From positions 19,769,001-19,833,000 of the forward strand of contig CM062214.1 in assembly GCA_031216445.1 (NCBI GenBank): a stretch of DNA of 64,000 nucleotides, given 5' to 3'. Below the pieces are notes generated by a model that saw only the letters and a program-made list of their open reading frames with translations, did not search any database and had not been told where the DNA came from. This document shows positions 38,303-51,177 of the stretch, piece by piece; the stretch's first letter is position 1, and every line of letters begins with the position of its first letter. The position numbers and the translations under genes were made by a program. This DNA comes from Lateolabrax maculatus. Taxonomy: Eukaryota; Chordata; Actinopteri; Acropomatiformes; Lateolabracidae.

Positions 38303-41300
38303 TGTGTTGACATATTATGATCCTGTTTTTCTTTGCAGTGTGGATTTTACAGTTTGTTTGGATGTGGTTTGGTCAGTTCTTATTGCGCTGATCCTCTTTG
38401 GACTGATATTTTGTCATATTCTGTGCAGCCACTTGCAGCCACTGGCAGCCAAACATAGAATTTTAGCAAAATACAATAATTTATTTTCTACTTTACCTTC
38501 ACTGTAACATAACTATATATCATATAATGCATGTCATAATGCCTCATTCAAATTTTTTAAAATACAAAATATGTTATCTTCAACTAAAATGATCAATTAA
38601 GCATTTTTCTACATTTTCCTCTAAAAATGTTGTACCCACCAGAACAAGGAGATTATTTAATTAATGTAGGCATATACAGTATAGTTGCAAATTAAGCTCT
38701 CTTCAGTAATTTATAAATAAAGTACCAATTTTGGTGTTTTGTTACTAAAGGGATGCTATTTTGGAAACAGCTTTCAAGTGCTGAAGAGGAAGGGAAGCTG
38801 AGGATACGATGTCAGTGCTTAATCTCATCCCTAATTATTTATGTCAAACATTTTCCCCACATGATCTCTGAACCACTGCCACAAAACTGACAAATGCATT
38901 TTTATCTTTCTGTCCTGGACTTTAATACCACTTGCTCTGCATCACTGATCGAGGCTTGCTGTCCTTAAACCCCAGGAATGCAGCAGCTCTGGCTTTTAAA
39001 CCTCCTCTGATACTGATACACATGCGTACCTGTGTTAAAAGGAGGGAGGGACGGCGTCATTCAAGTAGACTCGTATCAGCTCCTCAGACCTCCTTATGGA
39101 AAATCAATGAGCATGCTGAGCATGTGAATGGGAAACAGACGTTGAGAGTGATCAAAGCTCTCGTTGTGACCTGTGAGTGCGGTTAGGTTGGGAGATGAGA
39201 GGCTGCACTGTCGGCCCGGCCACTTGAAAGATGCCCTCAGCTCTCAGGGGTAGTTAGCGTTGTAGTGTGCTTGTTTGTTTTTCTTTGTGGTCACATACAC
39301 TCTCCTGCACATACACAGATCAGACATGAAGAGACTCATAGATATTTTACAGTTTACACTTTATTTTGATTTAGGTTTGGTGTCTCAGCTGAAGCTTATT
39401 CAAGTGTCAATCACTATTAATCTGATATGCGGTAGTAGGTTTCCCTTCAGTAATGGAGTGAGGATGTCTCTTTGTTTTTGAATGAGTGATGAGCTGGAGA
39501 GTGGCTGGCAATATAGTTTACATTGAACACTGTATGGCTATAAACAAGCATGTGCACAGAAGGCAGATTGTTTTACACTCTGCTGTGTTTTAAAGAGCAA
39601 TGATGGAAAGAGAAATGTATGTTTTTCAGTCTTAATAGTTATCTACATTTACAGTACAAAGAAAACAATACATTTAGTATACACTGTTGTTTAAATCTTT
39701 TGTTGATGTTGTTGCATTAAATAATGAAGTTATACCTTCCGTTTGTAATCTCATATTGTGTGATCATACATTAAAAACAAAAAGGGAATTGTACATAGGT
39801 GAAAGGAACAAAAGGAACCAAAAAATTCTAGTTTTTTTTCACACAGAAGTGTCCATTATGGTAGGAGTAAACATAGGCATTAAACAGCCAAGCTGTAATA
39901 AATTCACTTATTTTCAGTTGCAGCAAATGTACTATTTCAGAGACAGCAAATGTGTAATAAACAAAAGAGGATGAATACCACTACGTCTGGATTCAGACTT
40001 CATTACTTTAAGGGATTCAAGATGGAGTTACTTAGAGAACAATAAAAACAGCCCAAAAATCAAGACATCAGTCGTAAACAGCTCTCACTGATGCAACTAC
40101 CGCAATTAACACGTTTTTTTGTCTGTTTAAGAATGTGTTTTCTTGCAGCAATGTCCCAATAAAACCTGATCAGGAGGGAACTACCAGACAAGCAAATTGG
40201 GCAATACCGTGCAAGGATGCAAACATTTACAACATCTCTGACTCTCCTCTGCTCTGTCACCAGGCTGGAGCCCTCTGCTGAGAGATGATCTCTATTGCAT
40301 GTTTTTGTTGTGGGCTATAAAGACAGCAGTGCTCTGATTTTCTTGACAGCATGTTAAAGTTAAGTTAAGAATATAACCGATTTTATGTATTTCTAGTGTT
40401 CTACCATTCACTCTCATCTCTGGAGGTGGTGCTAAGCAGTTGACCAGTCCCGGCCTGCCTGTAATTGAGACACACATGGCGTACATATGCTGTCTTAACC
40501 GTGTCTTGTCTGTGTGGTCTGTAATGTGTAAACAAGCCCATGCTGACCCACACTAGTCATCACCTCGCTCACACGGGGCTCTGGCCTCCCTAAGGGGGGT
40601 CAGACACACGTTTGGGGGCCACAATGTAGCCACCACATGGTGACGGGAGTAGCAGAGATGCCAGACAGCATAAACTGTCTAACTGACTCTGCCTGGAGGA
40701 AAAAATATAGGATAAAATAGCCACCAAGTACCGTCTACTCAGAGGACCTAAAGAGGCTGAACGCTGTTTAGTTCTGCCCTTTTGTTGTGTTCAGTGGAGT
40801 TATCATATTTTAAAGAAGCAGTAAGAGCGCCATGACAAGGAGTGAATCTGCAGTTTGTTGACGTGACAATGTTTGCTTTAGTGCTGTGGATCTGAAGTGT
40901 TTGAAGAATAGTGTGAGGTTGGATGAAGGGTTACAGTTGATACTTAACTTTGTTTTTCCCAGGAAGCTTCTCCCACAGACAGTCTTATATAAAGGCCCTT
41001 CAGATTGAAAGTCACTGTGTAAAAACAGTTTATTCCGAAAATAAATAGAGCAAAGAGGAATCCCTCCGTCTCTTCTTCCTCACAAGCCTTAAAGCTGCCA
41101 TGTTGCCCTCCACCGCTCTGCCAAAGCCATGCTCTGACTATGCTTCAGTCTGCACAACTGTAGATTTAATAAACAGCCATTTTCCCTCCTTTTGATTACA
41201 AATTGGCTGCCAGCATCTATCAGCTCACTAAGTAGGTGCATTTTGCAACGCTGGGGTCGTCCTTCCCATCAGGAGCGTAATAAACTAAAATCATTATCAG

Positions 41301-42053
41301 CTGATCTGATAGCGGTTAGTGGGGGCCTCTGCGGGATAGTTCTTCTTCTTGGGTTAATACAAAATGACAGGCTGGTCTTCTGTATTTCAGCTGGGGATAT
41401 TGAACTAGAGGAAGAGGCGTGGACTTGTGGTGTGGATCGCTTTTCACAGCGTGTAAGGAAATTTGAGTCCAAGGCTTTCCTGCTGCAGACATCAGCGCTG
41501 TCATAGAAGTTTCTCTCCTCTCAAGCAGAGGAAGCAGTCTGCCAGAGTTGCCAGAACACATAGAATGTTTTTAACAAAATCTACTAGAGTTGCAAAGTTT
41601 GAGCAGAGCTGATTAGCCAGGAAGGGGGAGTGGATAAGCCAGATGCTTCTGCATTTTACATGATTCCCTTTGGGAGGCGCTGGAAGACACTCCCCTTTCT
41701 GTCAGTTACTCCACCCCTCTTCACAGCGCTCTGCTCTCTGTCCTCTCACTGACACCAACACAAATATTATCCCAACCAGAGGAGGAAATTCTTTCTTAAC
41801 TTGGATGATAAAGATATTCTTGAAATCTATGGTAATGACTTCCTGTGGAATAGGATCCAAACATAATTACTGTTGCTGTTGTAAATGTTTCCTGTTACTC
41901 TATTTTTGCTGCACCATCCATAATTGAATTGTGTTTTGGATGGAGGAGGTTGTTGATAGCCTGTAGGGCAATGATTTACCACTGGACCACTGTGCACTCT
42001 CATCCCAAACAGCTTGTTTGTATTCTAAACACATAGCCTCATGGGATATGATG

Positions 42054-42056
<3 letters not shown>

Positions 42057-42094
<38 letters not shown>
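42057..42094. repeat. (TG)19 microsatellite
   Basis: A pure TG run. Confidence 0.95.
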
Positions 42095-42095
<1 letters not shown>

Positions 42096-42939
42096 CTGGA
42101 CTGGCCTCTGGGTTAGAAACAGTCTCATTGAAAGCCCTGCATTTGGAAAGGAAGCTGATATCAGCATGGGGTTGTGTGTCTTGTGATTGGGCGATCCACT
42201 TCACACTTTCAATCCCCATTCAGTCCCAGTGTATTAGCTGCAGTGTGCATGTGTGAGGAGGCAAGGGGTGGAGGAATCGGGGTAGGAATGAAAGTAGGTC
42301 ATTCGAGGTTTTGTTTAGTAGCCAGGCAAAACAGCAGGCTTACTCGTACCCCCCTCAGTGGTGGAAGAGTCTTGCGTTTGACTGATGCAGTGTAGCGACT
42401 TTAAGCATGCTTGTGCTCCATATTTGTATGTGTTACCTCGGCCATGTTGGCTACCCAGCATGAAGCCGCATTACGCTTGGTTTTGGTCTGTGGCAGCATA
42501 AACAAGAGCCTCTTGCCCACATTTTTTTGTCTCACCAAACAGACAGGTTGTGGACAGTGTGCTGTGATGGCCAGCTCCCAGCAAATCTGTTTTTGACAAA
42601 CTGGATCTCATTTTCATAATTTTGGCGATCCTTTGAATCTGTTATGATAACATTGTACTCAGCAAAGTATTTGCTAAGATTTGCTAACACAGCGACATTA
42701 CTACACCACCAAGTGTGATTGGACAAAAAATTAGTTTAAACAAACCAAAAGTTTTGCCTGATTATCTAAACCACTTTATCTGAGGTTAAAAGCAAAATAA
42801 AGGGCACCTGAAATGTACTAATAAATAAATTGTAATAATAATAAAAATAAGGTTTAGGTAATTGTTTTACCATTAGCCTTTGTCCTCTCTTCGAAAAATT
42901 GACTAATCTGGGGGTTTAAGGTTATTAACTGTCCTGCAG

Positions 42940-43220
42940 ATAGTTAGATGAGACGTTTAATACATCTCTCATGTGGCTAATTGATTTAACTTAGCACAAA
43001 GACTGGAAACCGGGTTTAGAGGTGCTGCTAGGCAGATTTTTATTTTTTTTTATTTTTTCACCTCTGAATAGAGCCAGGCAAGCTTATTCTTAGCTGGTCT
43101 AGCTACGCTAAAGTAATCAGCTGCTGGCTATTATCATGAGAGTGAGATCAGCCTTATTCTCTAACTCTCTGCAAGAAAGCAAATAAGAGTTTTTCCCAAA
43201 ATGTAGAACTATTCCTTTAA
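42940..43220. mobile_element. Long-inverted-repeat MITE, TTAAAGGAATAGTTC type, left-truncated
   Basis: The right end CCCAAAATGTAGAACTATTC then CTTTAA is intact. The left arm begins inside the inverted repeat (AGTTAGATGAGACG and then ATCTCTCATGT) and lacks the outer 45 or so bases. The middle AGCACAAAGACTGGAAACC is characteristic of this teleost repeat. Confidence 0.5.
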
Positions 43221-43647
43221 AACTTGTATTATCATCTGGCTGCCTGCTTACTGCCCCATCTGAACTCTTTTTAGTGATGTAGATCTGAGCAATTTACTGG
43301 GTGAGAACAATGTTATTATTACTGATAGCCATGATGGTTAAAACTATGAAAATAAGACCCCAGTTGTAATAAAGCGGAATAATCCTTTAAACACTACATT
43401 ACATGGCTCACCCATCTGTGTTCAATTCTTTCATTACCTTCATTTACAGCAACAAGAGTAACTCATATCCTGATTCTTGCCCTGTGTCTCTGATCACCTA
43501 AGCCAACCAAACCAGAGGTCCAGGACTAAGCTGAGTATTTCTCTTCCCTCTCTTCCCTACCCCTGGCACGACCACGATCTGGCTCCCTACTGATTACCAT
43601 GGAAATTATGGAAGGACGTCTGTGTGAGCATGTGTGTGGATGTAAGC

Positions 43648-43649
<2 letters not shown>

Positions 43650-43681
<32 letters not shown>
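43650..43681. repeat. (GT)16 microsatellite
   Basis: A pure GT run. Confidence 0.95.
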
Positions 43682-43683
<2 letters not shown>

Positions 43684-44148
43684 GTGTGTTGCCAGCAGCC
43701 TGATGGCTGCCAGCTGCTGCAGGCTGAGAGGTTGAATCCGCTCGGAGAAACACGGAGGGCCTCAAACCACAGACACAACCCAACGCAGCTGGAACTGCTA
43801 GACAGGCACAGGCCTCCAGTCCTGACACACAGCACACATATTAACACCTCAGGATCCTAATAACTGCCTCACATTTGAATAGAATAGTAGAATCTGAAGC
43901 AAATTATTTGCTTTTTTTTTGTGCGTGTTGAAGGGTAGATTACACACTGTACTTTATTCTTCTGCTGTCTGTTCTAGACTAAGGCAATTATGTCACTCAA
44001 GTTTTCTGTGTTACCATAAGAGACCGACTATTTCAGTGATGGAGGTGAACAGAATGTTCCTGGCATAAATGTGTGTATGCGGACACGTGGGTGTGTGTGC
44101 TTGTGCATGAGTGTGTTTGTGTGTGTGTGCAAAGATATATAGAGAGAG

Positions 44149-44150
<2 letters not shown>

Positions 44151-44181
<31 letters not shown>
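44151..44181. repeat. (GT)15 microsatellite
   Basis: A pure GT run, with looser GT-rich sequence from about 44085. Confidence 0.95.
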
Positions 44182-44183
<2 letters not shown>

Positions 44184-44989
44184 GAACTGGATGCACTTGT
44201 ATGCGTTTTGTTTAGCAGAAGCCAAACTTCTCAAATTTTAGATGTCAAAATACAAGCAGCCACATAGGTTGATTTTGTCTTCATTGTTTATTGGTGGGAT
44301 CATAATTTGCAGTAAATACATAAATAAACCAGGCTAGTTAAGGAGAGTTTGACAGTCAATTACAAGTATCATATGCCTATGACAAGCAGTTCTGACAACT
44401 ATTAATACTTTATTTATTAACAATAACAATCACAGTTTTACCAAATAAAATGTTGAAAAAATAATAATACTATTCAGCACTCTGATAGGAATGGCTGATA
44501 GGTCCCAAATGCAGACATAAGGCAGGCAAATGCAGCAATAGTCAACTATAGGAAGAAATACACAGAAACTACACATCTCAACAAGCAAGCAACACAGACC
44601 GGGATGGCGGGGAATGCCTACAAAAAGTTGCATCTTTAGTGACAGAATAATCTAGGAGACCTACCAAACCCTTCTTTTATTGAGCAAAAGAAGCCCAACC
44701 TCTCATGTTTAAACACAAGCAATTGCTCTTTAAAGGATGGGCAGGTTAATAGGTGCCTGTACGTATCCGGTCCCACAGCACATCACTTGAGGGAACTGAA
44801 TGCAACGCACTTGGCTTTCATCTCTATTTATCTTCCTGAAGGGCCTTTTCAATCACACGAGGTGCCCACCTTCAAGACAGTGATCCCTTACATGAGGGGA
44901 CATTCCTGTGCTTGCCCCGGCGCTAAATGAACTGGAATGTGCAGGTTGAGCAGACCCTGAAGGACAGGCCTGTGGGCCCATTCACCCAG

Positions 44990-45013
44990 CCCCCCCCCCC
45001 CCCCCCCCCCCCC
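44990..45013. repeat. Poly-C run (24 bp)
   Basis: Twenty-four C in a row, within a wider C-rich stretch to about 45055. Confidence 0.95.
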
Positions 45014-45724
45014 ACCTCCCTTCCCGGCCCTCCTCTCCCCGCACACCCTGACCTGAGCCAACACCACCATCCTGGGCTGTCACCAGGTGTGCAGCTGGCC
45101 TCTGCCGAATGAATAGACACACTCACATCGCCCCGGGAAGTGTGTGCTCGAGTGTGTATATGTACATGTTTGTGAGAGGTAAAAGCAGAGAGAGGGGGGA
45201 GAGTAGTCCTAGACGTAAATAGCTGCAGTCAGTCAAATGTGTGAAAAACAAATGGAAGAAACAACTGTTAATTTCCCCTCTCAGAGTGTGCACGTGAATA
45301 TTTGGGACAGCGGTGTCCCAAAAATTGATCTCATGGCCTTTTGATTGGTGTCTGGGTTCAGAGAGGAAGTGCAGCTAATCCCTCAGGTCCAGTCTGGCCA
45401 TTGTGTCTCCACTAGAAACAGACCAGGCCGCAGTTGCTGCTGCTGCTGCCATGATTCATTTAACAAGAAGGAACATTTTGAACCCCTCTGACTGGGGCTG
45501 TCCAATAAATCCAAACATGGTCAGCTATTAATTGATTATATATTTCGGGAGCATGTTTTCACTGATGGATGTTTGTATTTAGTAATCCACTGCCTGGCTA
45601 CAACTGGACAAGCTATTGCATATATTTTATTTGATTCAAACTGTTCATGCAGCATACATTTTCGTCTAAACATTACAACCTCTCCATTTCACCACAGGAC
45701 TGTTGCACATTATTTCCAAAATAC

Positions 45725-46024
45725 CAGTGGTAGAGGAAGTTTTCAGATCCTTTACTTAGATTAAAGCAGCATTACAACAGTATACAAGTACTCCATTTCA
45801 AGTAAATGTCATGCATTCAAAATATTAGTAAAAGTACAGAAGTTTTAAAATATAGCAGATTGGCCCCTGTCAGAGTTTTTATATACAGTATGTTATGTTA
45901 TACTATTATTATCTGTGATTCATGAACATTTTATGTGTTTTGTATAAAATCTTAATCTGCAAGTAACTTGTAACTTGTGGCTATCAATTAAATGTAGAGG
46001 AATAAAAAGTACAATATTTCCCTC
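45725..46024. mobile_element. hAT-like MITE, CAGTGGTGGAA type, right-truncated
   Basis: It begins CAGTGGTAGAGGAAG and continues TTTTCAGATCCTTTACTTAG, with AGTAAAAGTACAG and later AATAAAAAGTACAATATTTC. It shares the left part of the 32356-32642 element but lacks the CCACCACTG right end, so it stops at about 46,024. Confidence 0.55.
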
Positions 46025-47186
46025 CGTCAGCAGGCTGCTCGTCTGTCTAACTCAATGGCGTGGTACGAGGAAATGTGTTATTGTAACCTCTGCCTGGTGA
46101 GCCCTCCCCATCCGTCCAGCCCGCTGCCTCACTGGCTCGCCATGAGCCTGTCTGTCTCTGCAGCCAACAAGGCTGCTGCTGTTCCCTGCTCAATGCTATG
46201 TTTTACTCTCTAAATATGTAAGAGAAAAAAAAAATCTGTCTGTACATCTGTCTGTCAGTCAGGTTATTTCACCCCTTGCAGGGGCGAGAGTCTTAGGGTT
46301 TGGGTTAAGGGCTGTTTTCGCGCAGTCACTTTCAATTAGTCAGATATTAAAAGCACGATGTATAGCTGTAGTGCTGCGCTGAATTTGCATGTTGGTATAC
46401 AGTGTCTGTATGATTTAGATTTTTATGGACACGCCGTGTAGGAACAAATACTAATGTAGGAATGCTGGTTATGATTCTCAGTTTAACAGTGTGGAGACAT
46501 TTTTGTACCACTTTGGTCACATTTCTGACTCCACTCTGCAAACAGTAACCGCTATTGGTCAGCTCAAGGAAATTAGTTATTTTTATTTTTTTTAAATAGC
46601 AATAAACAGGGAACGAAGTGTGTTTCTGTGTAGAAAGAGTGTGTGTGTGTAAAGTTGCATTATCGCTTATTAATGTGGGACACTAGAAAAAGTTTACAGG
46701 AACTTTTTTCCCTTCAATGTGCTAACCCCAATAAATATACATTTTATTTTTTAAGTGAATGTTGTCTCAAGTTAACATTCACTTGTTAGGCACATAATAA
46801 GGACAAGACATCCAGAGGGCCCTGAGATATTCCCACTCTTGCAAGAGTTCAACTACACGCTGAATTGAGGAGAAGAATGCAGAAGCTGTGGCTTGTCCAC
46901 CGTTGGTCATCCCTAATCCCTGCTCAGGTCCACGGATTTTTGGCTGTGAGCAGCATAATAATGTGGTGACCCCGTCCAGTTTTCTATACATTGTAACCAC
47001 CTGCTAATACACACACACACACAGTCCAGCAAACTGGCTAGGCAAGATCTCATTGATTTGTTGCTGCTATGCTCTGCATTGCCTGGAGACACTAAGCGAT
47101 GTTAGGGTTGACGTGTTCTTGTGCAGGTGACATCCGTTTATACTCGGCCACAATTGATGGCCATGAACAGCTGGCTCTTCTGTGCA

Positions 47187-47219
<33 letters not shown>

Positions 47220-47222
47220 GTG
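47187..47222. repeat. (TG)n microsatellite
   Basis: TG run with one CG interruption. Confidence 0.95.
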
Positions 47223-48263
47223 GTCAGACAAGTCCTGTGTAGTGGAGATAGTGGGCTGTTGGTTCCAAGCACCCCTTCCTGCCCAGGAGTGCCATGTTCA
47301 CCAGCTAATTGCTTTATGGAGCACAAGCCTACCCTGATCCATGGACGCTGGTTCAGGGCACGTCTTTGCCTGGAAAACAAGAAGTGAGACATAAGTGCCT
47401 TGACAACGTGTGAGCCTCGTTGATAAGACGCATTGCATTGTTTCAGAAAACTTCAAATGAATCTCTGTGAGCAGCCCCTCGTCCGCCCAGATAACACGTA
47501 GCCACATACCATGCGTAAAGAGAGGGTGAAAATTGAAAATGGGACTCACAACAACGTGATTGAGGTTAAAATGGGTGTACTGAGCCTTTATTTTAATGGT
47601 TATGCACTTTGGGCTGCCTCAGGTTTCTCTCTCAACACTCTCTCTCTCTCCATAATGTTTTCCAATTAGCTGCTGTTCCATTCATACTCTTGCTGATCCC
47701 TGCGTCGTCTCTTCCGGGACTGGACAGCTTAAATGAAATCTTTATACCTACTGTAGCAGACACCTCAACTCTTGTCTTCTTTTCTCTTCTCTCATTTTTA
47801 AAAATGTTCTCTGATCTGTAGCATTCCATTGACAGTGGAAAGAGTTCAGTGTCAGGTCTTCATACTCGAGGCGGTTTAGCAGCCTCAGATCCTGGATCAC
47901 AATGATGTCTCTGAGACCACATTGCAGATTTGGTCTTTTATAGAGCAGTGCTACAGTACAGACTCGTCTGTCTGTAATTCTGCACCTTTCCTTTGCCTCT
48001 CTCTTATTTGTGTCTTTTTTGAGCTAATGTGAGAATGTGTGTTGACATTTTTTATCATGTTTTTTCCTCCGTGAATAATCAACCCTTCACCTTGTGTCTC
48101 GCTGTCATTGTCAGACCCACTTCAGTGTTAAGATTTAAGAATTGTGAGAGGTTTGGCAGGTGATTCATCAAGGCTTTGGAGAGAGTGTTTCCATTATAAG
48201 GACAAAGAATGGCATGTGGTGGTTTTGGCAAAGCTCCACAAACTGGAGAGGCAGAAGGACTTT

Positions 48264-48271
48264 TGACGTCA
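48264..48271. promoter_or_regulatory. Consensus cAMP-response element (TGACGTCA)
   Basis: A perfect palindromic CREB/ATF site in pde3a intron 1, about 10 kb into the intron. Confidence 0.35.
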
Positions 48272-49275
48272 TCGGGAAACGTGACCCACTTCTCAAGAGG
48301 CGAGGAGCCTTGGGCTGGTTGAGCAGATGTTGCACAGATGAGCCTGCACGCACGCACACACACAGAGACACGCACACATGTGCACCTACCCTGTATGCAC
48401 ACTTTCTACTCTGCCTTTATTTTCCATTAAAATACCCACAGAAAAAGAGTCAACGGCCGAGGAACTTTAGCCAGGTCTCATTTGGGTTTGTGGTTGTGCA
48501 CAGGCGTGAACTGATGTGGTCGTCAGAAAAAGAAGTATGGCATGACAAAACGGAGGCTGTTAGTGTGTCATTCAGGTCATATCTACTGGGTTTTCTCTAA
48601 ACAGGTCTCAGAGAGATAGAAAGGAACCTGAAGCACCTTCTACAGTATGCCTTTCAGCTATATTGCTCCTATTAAATAAGGTGGATGTCAGGAAGATGAG
48701 GCGGTGTTGGGCCCAAGAGAACCACTACTTCAGTTCTCCACTGGCTCCATCTTGCCCATCAGCCAGGGGCAATCTCCTCCTGCCATCACTCTGGCACTTT
48801 CAGACATTATATAAAGCCTTTCTTTCTGGTCTGTCAGTTAGTTAGACGTGTTACAGTGCAAGGGCAGGGCTCTTTCTGCTATTTGCACCTTTTATTGAAA
48901 CTGTGAAGGTGTCTGTCGTACTGCTTGTTACAAGTGATTGGGTAGATCGCACCACTCCAGTCTGACATGCATTCCCACTGGACCACCAAAATATGCAAAC
49001 CAAAGCTTTTCAGGCTGTCTCTATTGTTATATTTCTGTTATCTTAATTTCAAAGCAGCTATAATCAATATTTTTTACTAACAAGAGATCACATGTATGTG
49101 AAAGGTGTTGCTTGTAGTTATGGACAAAGAATTGTCACCGGACTCTGCAGTTCCTTTCAGTTCCCCACTACAGAGCCTTTTAGAATTTTTCATCTCATTA
49201 TGAACTTTGCTGTTTTGGTTCACTCTCAATACGTTGTTTTTCGGCCACAGCAGGCATGTTTTATCAACTAGTTGG

Positions 49276-49545
49276 TGAACATAGTGGAGCATTTAGCAGC
49301 TTAAGAGCCACATATTTCCCTCAGGAGTTGGTAAAAACCAAAACGGAGCTAAAAGGAGAGTTAATATTGGAATAGCATTTGTCAGATTGATATAAGCCTG
49401 TCGTCAAATAAATGCTAATGTTGCTCCATATGTGCTCAATGTGTATGGAACATTTGCTAACAAGTTTTGCATATCGACTTAAATTGTGATAATATGTCAG
49501 TGTATTTACAGCTTGTTTCTGCTGCCCCAATGTGGCCAAACACTT
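49276..49545 (+). repeat. Dispersed repeat, copy 1 of 2 in the window
   Basis: AGTGGAGCATTTAGCAGCTT, ATTTCCCTCAGGAGTTGG, GAGAGTTAATATTGGA and GCTTGTTTCTGCTGCCCC line up in order with a second copy at about 62075-62345. The two are clearly diverged. Class unknown; this is a moderately repeated teleost sequence. Confidence 0.5.
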
Positions 49546-51138
49546 GAGTGAGTTGAGTTTCTGCTTTATTTGTTTTTTTGGTCAGTTTCATGTGCTACCA
49601 TGTGAATCTGAACTCAGTGAGAGATAATAATGTTTCATCTAATCTGATTTCACACCCTAAACCTGATACATAAATCACGGTTTGTGGTGTAACCGAACCT
49701 CTACATAATTTGTGGTAATGAGGGGGAAAAAACAGCAATTTCACAAATTTTAGTTGATTAAATCATGGATACAGTACCATTGTTCACAATGCTTGCAGTA
49801 ATTCTTTGTTCAAGAAAGTAGTGGGCAGGGTTGGCTAGCCTGCAATGTCATGTGAGAGTTCATGTAATTTTTGTATATGAACATCACAGGTTTGACTTAT
49901 TCTCCAAGTACTTTTGATAGATGTTTTTGGATTTTATTTATGTTGTATATAAGTTTCTCGGCCCATAATGGGGTCAGAGGATTTCTCCATTTCAAAAAAT
50001 TGCATTGTTGCACTACCTGCCAAGCCACAGCTGGCAGTCACGTACCAATTTCTGATATCCAAAATCTATGGAAATGAGACACATCAGTGCCTATTGATCT
50101 CAATCATAAACTTGGCAGTGTGTTATTTATATGTTGATATTGTTTAGTTTTTAATCCAGCTCGGTTTTGGCAGCCGTGTCCAATTCATTTGTTCTTTTTT
50201 CCCCATGGACGAGTCAGAGCCTACGTCATTTCAGGCAGATGTTTGGTCGGGCCTTATTTCTGTGTGTTCAGAATTCAAACAAAGTCCAGAAAACAGAATG
50301 GTGTCTCCTCCAGTGAGAGGCTGCTGGCTGTCTATGATGAGCTCATTATTTCTGAAATGTCAGTGGTAATGAAGATTGGTCACCTTCAAGAAGCAACTCA
50401 ATTTACTGTGACTGAGGTCTTTACGTTTCTCGTCACGCCCAGCTCCTCGCGGTTGTATACTCCGTTGCTGAAGGACGGTGAGCTCAGAGCAGACGCGACA
50501 ACATTACATGCTTATAAAGATTATCCCTGCTTCATTTCACATGTGCTGATATTGTTTCTCAACAGCAGGAATGCATTTGGATGTCGAAGGAAGTACAAAC
50601 AGACAATATTCATGAAACACATGCACCCACAGCACACACACACTTGCGTAAAAGGGGGCCGAAGCCTGTGATGTTGCCACAGATGTAATAAGCATTCATT
50701 CATTTCCATGTTGGCAGAATGTTAAGACTGATTCAGGGGCCGGTAGATGAAAAGGTCATTGGGCTTGTTTTGAGTGAGTGTAAGATTTCCATCATCATGC
50801 CGCACGCTCTACCAGGCCCAGTCCAAACTACACAAACAGTGTCTCTGAAGCCCATGACAGCCTCGATTCTGCCATTAAGTCAATAATCTGCCCCTCGTTT
50901 CTCCTCCCCTCGCGGCTGTTGGTTTACGTACTTCCCTTTTTACGTACCCTCAACAATGCTTGTCCAAACAGCAGCATACATTTTCCCCTTATGTGTTTCC
51001 CTTTCTCCCACCATGCCATTTTCTACAATTCTTCCACTTTTTCTCCCCTCCCCACTTCTCACCCAGCACCTTTCATTGTTTCCAGACAGTGGTGAAACAT
51101 TTTGAGGGAAACGTTAGAGTCTGTTTGCATGGAGAAAG

Positions 51139-51146
51139 ACACACAC

Positions 51147-51177
<31 letters not shown>
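51139..51177. repeat. (AC)n microsatellite
   Basis: AC run with one G interruption. Confidence 0.95.

Larger units (their letters stand above)
37953..45724 (+). other. pde3a intron 1, first part
   Basis: Intronic non-coding DNA. It holds an (ATT)n tract (38275-38302), a candidate cryptic acceptor at 38337-38338, TG microsatellites at 42057-42094, 43650-43681 and 44151-44181, a 24 bp C run at 44990-45013 and a decayed inverted-repeat MITE at about 42940-43220. The open frames here are short, unrelated to known proteins, and in several cases simply translate microsatellites. I see no PDE3 exon. Confidence 0.75.

Noticed and set aside
43594..43610. Second possible RFX-like site (GATTACCATGGAAAT)
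   Set aside because: The half-sites are incomplete compared with the site at 55246, and there is no partner motif.
50189..50671. 160-codon plus-strand open frame in intron 1
   Set aside because: The longest frame outside exon 1, but it lacks an initial ATG, ends in microsatellite-like His/Thr, and has no family resemblance or splice context.
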